In this document: one piece after another, positions 31,354 through 35,528 of the stretch | Layout of the letters: each line of letters begins with the position of its first letter | Position numbering within the stretch: the first letter of the stretch is position 1 | Assembly (NCBI GenBank): GCA_004335635.1 | Contig: QAXH01002833.1 | Location: forward strand, 1-35,528 | From: Chloromonas sp. AAM2 | Lineage: Eukaryota > Chlorophyta > Chlorophyceae > Chlamydomonadales > Chlamydomonadaceae | Length of the DNA stretch: 35,528 nucleotides | Reading direction: 5' to 3' | Program-made: the position numbers and the translations under genes | The notes under the pieces: model-generated | The model's input: only the letters and a program-made list of their open reading frames with translations | What the model was told of the DNA's origin: nothing | Database searches by the model: none

Positions 31354-33801
31354 ATGCCTTCACGTGTTGCTAGGTACCTTGACGAGCATGGACCATCCAT
31401 CTGGCTGAGGTTGATGGAGGGCAGCTTCAAGGCAGTTACCTTTGCCCTGGCGCTCGTGGGCTTGACAGTGGTGGCATGGGGTGCTTTTTTTGACCTGCCC
31501 ACATCCCTAACATCAACCTTGAACGCACCAATCCCACCAGCAGAATGGCATGTGTATGCGATGCTGGGTGGAGGCTCAGCCACAACAGTAACAGCGGCCG
31601 TAGGTTTTTTAGCTGCTCAAAGGAGGTCCATCTGGATGCTAAATGTAGGTGGATGCACATCATCACAGTTGTGGCCATGTAGACGTCATTGCTCATGCTT
31701 GGCAAGCAAACGCGAAAGGCGGGGTTGCATGAGCTCGGCCATCCTGCCCTAGCCTGGTGCACTAATCAGTGTGGTCAGATCATTGGCTCACCAGCCACAC
31801 AATGATATTCTGCTGATGCTCCAGCTAGAGCGCTCCAGCATGAACAAGAAGTCCCCAGAATCCCCCTGCTATTGCCAGAGCTTGCCCATCCCCTCACACA
31901 TGCCATGTTCGCAGCTACACCTAGTGCTCCTCAGCGTCCTCCTTGCTGCAGAGCTGTGCCTGGGCATGACTGTGCTGTCACAATCGCAAGAAGGTATGGC
32001 ACGTGACACCAGGGCTGACGTAACACCACAGACGACCAGCCGGACCAGCTCAACACCTGGCATCGCACATGCCTGCAGCCTCTGTAAAAGACAAGCACAG
32101 CATCACACGAAGAAGGACGCGGGTATGGATTCAGGGGTGCACGATGCTGTTGAGGCACGTGCGAGCTGCTGTGTGACGGCATGTGACGCATACAATTGCA
32201 TGCCTGCTGGTGCAGGGGCTGGTATGTTGGACCCACCCAGGGGCAAGACCATGCTGCTGGCCATGCTCGTGCAGCGGCCACTGCCTGTGGGGGCATCAAT
32301 GGATGAGGCAACACAGGTAAAAGCAAACGAGACCTGAACTCATATTAGCGTGTAGAGCAGCAGTAACGTGGCCAAGCAGCCTCATGCAAGGATTAAACAG
32401 CTGATCCTACGTGCTAGCATGAGCAAAAGCACGGGGACAAGCAACGAGGCCCGTTGTAGATTGATACTATGCAAGGCGGCGTATGATGTTTGGATGCCGG
32501 CGGCTTCAGTACACTGTTCTGCTGTCAGCCCAGTGCTCAGGCCTATCAGAAACAGTAAGGTCTGCCTCTGGGCCAGTTCTTGTGTACACTTATGTTGTAG
32601 ACGTAGACTTCGGTGAATGATTCTGGTCGCAAAGCCATTCGATGCATTTCACTGTTACCAGATGTTCATCAGCAATACTAGGTAAGAGCAGGCTAGGCCA
32701 AGCAAGTTCACAACCGGCAATACAAGGCTAAGCCTACCCAGTGACACTGCGGCTGCAGATCGCCGAGGTGGCAGTGGGCTCGTCCGCTGCTGGGCTGCAG
32801 GTGCTGGCGCTCTTGCTAGGCTGCATCCTACAGTCCATGTGGGCACAGGTAAGGTATGGTTACATGCTAATGGGTGCAGTACATACATGAACCATCAGTG
32901 GTCATGTGATGTGAGGCCACGCATGCACAATTGACAAGTGAGCAACCACTGCAATCAAGCAACCGCGCGAGCGTGTGCTCGAGCACTCAAGGTGACGTTG
33001 AGGGTTTGTGCATCCAAACTGCTATGTACTGTATCGTTCACATGCATGTACAGCACCCAATATTGTATCGTTCACATGCTTATATGCAGGTGGATGAGGC
33101 CGCTCAGGACCTGGAGGAGGAGCTCAGCAGCACATCCACAGCGAGACGGCCATTGTTACCGCCAAGTGTGGGCAGGTGTGTGAGAGCAGGCAGACAGGCA
33201 GGCATAGAGAAACAAACTCGCTCGCAAGCACTGTGCAACTCCTTCCTGCTCAGAGCTTCTACTGCCGGTGTGGCTGCACACTGTCGTCCTATGTTCGACC
33301 TTTTAGTTGCGTCATTTCAGTGCCAGAAAGGAAGTCTTGGCGATTAGAAAGGAGAACAAAAGGCACGTGATTTCGGAGGCAAAGGTGTTGGGTTTTCCGA
33401 AGGCCTGCTGGCTGGAATGCACCGTCTGTCTGCAGGCCGCCCCGGCAGAACGAAGACCCCGCAGCAGCGGAATGGAGGACCCGGATGCAGGTGGGCAAAA
33501 GAGAACGGCATGTCTGCCCTGAGCAGTGCGAGACATCAACAGTCCCAATCTTTTTGCACCATGGTACGGAACTGATGGCGAGCCGAGACAAGAAGAAAGG
33601 GTGACAGCCATGGCACGCCAACATTACACAGGGGTGAAGGAGTTGGGACAAACTTTCTGTTCATCTGCGTCTTCCGTGCAGGAACGTTACGGGCTGGACA
33701 CTGGCCACTTCACCTACGATCCTTCGGGGGCGGTTCGAACGGATTCTGCACCCGAACTTGTACCTTATCCCCGGCAAAGCCGAGCATGCAACATCATGTG
33801 A
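31354..33801 (+). CDS. Four-helix membrane protein, tetraspanin-like layout, CaaX-like C-terminus
   Basis: Seven exons join in phase: 31354-31644, 31915-31993, 32216-32316, 32759-32848, 33090-33175, 33436-33490 and 33682-33801 (TGA), giving 273 aa. Hydrophobic segments lie at about 25-47 (FKAVTFALALVGLTVVAWGA), 68-90, 98-118 (LHLVLLSVLLAAELCLGMTV) and 158-187 (LQVLALLLGCILQSMWAQ). This order, with helices 2 and 3 close together and a larger loop before helix 4, resembles tetraspanins. The loop is short (about 35 residues) and lacks the Cys-Cys-Gly motif, so an exon between 32317 and 32758 may be missing or the family call may be wrong. The cytosolic tail ends in SRACNIM, a CaaX-like box that could be farnesylated. 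Exons 3 and 4 are the least certain. Confidence 0.65.
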
Positions 33802-34958
33802 CAAGCAGTATTCAAAAACTGCCTAGTTAATTGCAATATACATAACCTGTGTGTACTATACCCTGGCAAGTTTCATTTGGCATCAGGTACATGCACTGAT
33901 GCGAATTCTTTTCTTGTCAACTTCTGGTCGATGATGGTTAGAGCAGGAGGTCTGCAACCCGGTGACTTCTACAAGCTCTCATGGACAATTGGCAGTTGAC
34001 GAAGGACGAATTGAAATTTGGCAGATCGGTTGTGACAGTGTTCTTGTTTCGACTGTGACTCTGAGACAGGGTTTCGACTGTGACTCTGAGATAGGGCATT
34101 TGAGAGACAATGAACGTTGTCGATCTGCACATATTTTCATGCCCCATTTGGGGTCTAGCGAGGTATGCGGACAGGATAGCACCTCGAGGGTTTGGCCACC
34201 ACCGCTATTATCCTGGTGTGTCGCAATCCCCTTCACATGTAGGTTGGACGGGTTGGAATCCCTCCTCTCATTTGGCCCAGCAGGTCATTTGTTTTTTGGG
34301 TGAGGCAGGGTCAACATGGTCATGTGTGCGATGGCATGGGGCTAGCATTGCCCGCAGGAAAGCAAGGCATGTGGCATCATTCATGCAGCCATGCAGTCAA
34401 TGCAGCCAGGCAAACTACACACACACATGGAGTAGCAAGGAGGTGACATGAGTGCTCGCATGAGTGCAACAAGCAAGTTCGTGTTCTGCATGTGTGCTGC
34501 ATGTTAGTGCGTGAATGGATCCTGTGTGCAAATTGCAATTTGCGCAATCAGTTGATGTTTGCGTTGGACGTGCTTCATGGTGTGCACTACCTCCTTGTAT
34601 AATCAGGGACAAGCACAAGGACAACGGCGGACACCGAACAGCCTAGGGATATGTGGTTCTCATAGTGGTTCTCATAGTGCAAGAGAACCCATGTTAAGAT
34701 ATCCACGACCCCTGTGATGGACGCCCTGGCACATTCAAATGCCTGATGATTGGGCCGGCCCGCCTGGGCCCCTTCCGTAGAGAAAGGTCTAGCAAGTGAG
34801 AGATCACGGTTTTGACCGATTCTTACCTTGTAACGACCATTTCCTCGGCAAGCGATGTGGCAACAGCAAGATGCCCACAGTGCCCAGTGGGTTCGCCTCA
34901 GCTTCATCTGGTCTGTCGTATGATATGAAGTAGCCCAAGCGTTCTCAAGTTTGCAGCC
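33802..34958. other. Intergenic stretch with a dispersed repeat copy
   Basis: No gene is evident. The region contains copy 3 of the dispersed repeat (33947-34270) and a solo arm of the inverted-repeat family (34570-34599). The last few hundred bases are likely the 5' region of the Pro/Gln-rich gene. Confidence 0.45.
33947..34270 (+). repeat. Dispersed repeat family, copy 3 (two subrepeats)
   Basis: This copy aligns with 27196-27533 over nearly its whole length with scattered substitutions, but has two rather than three 25-bp units (GTTTCGACTGTGACTCTGAG...). It lies downstream of the four-helix protein gene. Confidence 0.85.
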
Positions 34959-35528
34959 ATGGCTAAACAAGGGCGCTCGGGCGCCCCAATGATGCCTCTG
35001 TACAAGGGCGGAATAGCTCCTCACCGGGTGCGACCGATAGAAACCTGAGCAGACCTGCTTTCCGCGACGGCGCCCATGCGTTGATAGTTGGCCTTCTCTA
35101 CCTCCTTGCCCTGCCCGCAGGCATATGGAGGGCAGTCACTTGCAGGCATGCCTGGCATGCCTGGTATGCCGGATCAGCCAGTATCGCCTTACCAGCGTCC
35201 TGGACATGCACCTCAGCAACCGCCAGCACCCAGCCAGTTTCAACCACCACCATATCATGCAGGGCAGCCACCCAGCTGGCCAGCTACAGGCCCTCCTCAC
35301 AGGCCTGGCATGCAACCACCGCCATCAGGGCCCTTACAACCTTCCATGCGACCACCGTCTACTGGCTTCGGCGCTCCTCGTCCACCCCAGCCAGCCATGC
35401 AAACGCATACCGGATATGGCGCACCACCACCTCAGCATGCATCTAACGGCCTCCCGCACATGCCCCACGTGCCAGGGCAGCCCCACCCACCCGGTGCCCT
35501 TCCACCTTTAAGCAGCCCACCCTTTCCA
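34959..35528 (+). CDS. N-terminal part of a Pro/Gln/Gly-rich protein, possibly SEC24-like (3' truncated)
   Basis: Exon 1 (34959-35027) reads 23 residues starting MAKQGRSGAPMMPLYKGG, with a good start context (GCAGCCATGG). A 93-bp intron ends CCCGCAG, and exon 2 runs from 35121 in phase 0 to the window edge without a stop. The product is low-complexity: AYGGQSLAGMPGMPGMPDQP, then many PPP, QPP and PGQP words. Such a disordered Pro/Gln-rich N-terminus is typical of SEC24 subunits of the COPII vesicle coat, but also of RNA-binding and other proteins. The zinc-finger and trunk domains that would settle it lie beyond the window. The gene call is good and the family call is a guess. Confidence 0.6.

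Overview
The window looks like nuclear DNA of a green alga (Chlorophyta). Protein-coding genes are cut into many short exons by GT-AG introns that keep phase across joins. The recognisable products are plastid-type proteins of the green lineage: ELIPs, an OPR/RAP protein and a DUF760 protein. Base composition is moderate, and TGCATG/GCATGC words and short tandem arrays are common in introns. I saw no rRNA, tRNA, CRISPR array or bacterial operon. All exon coordinates come from reading splice sites and phases by eye.

Layout. 1-250 (+): the C-terminal end of a protein with IQ (calmodulin-binding) motifs. 251-2918: no confident gene, only weak coding-like fragments. 2919-4222 and 6096-7250 (-): two tandem four-exon copies of an early light-inducible protein (ELIP), 183 aa each, with duplicated 5' and 3' flanks. 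8849-18028 (-): a very large OPR-repeat protein of about 2050 aa ending in a RAP domain, probably an organellar RNA-binding factor. 18401-19446 (-): a coding-like but interrupted frame. 21208-25043 (-): a complete ten-exon gene for a 443-aa plastid-targeted protein with two DUF760 domains. 25044-28955: mostly non-genic, with an inverted repeat, a dispersed repeat and unidentified coding-like pieces. 28956-31139 (-): a five-exon gene for a 148-aa predicted plastid protein that I do not recognise. 31354-33801 (+): a divergently transcribed four-helix membrane protein with a tetraspanin-like layout and a C-terminal CaaX-like motif. 34959-end (+): the start of a Pro/Gln-rich protein, possibly SEC24-like.

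Several genes fit a photoprotection and plastid-expression theme. The two ELIPs and the DUF760 gene share a G-box-containing word (TCCGCACGTG) upstream of their starts. This suggests common light or stress control but proves nothing. The neighbourhood is an ordinary eukaryotic gene series, not an operon. The points most worth a second look are the OPR/RAP giant, the partly homogenised ELIP pair, the unknown 148-aa protein, and a dispersed repeat family whose copies carry different numbers of a 25-bp subrepeat.
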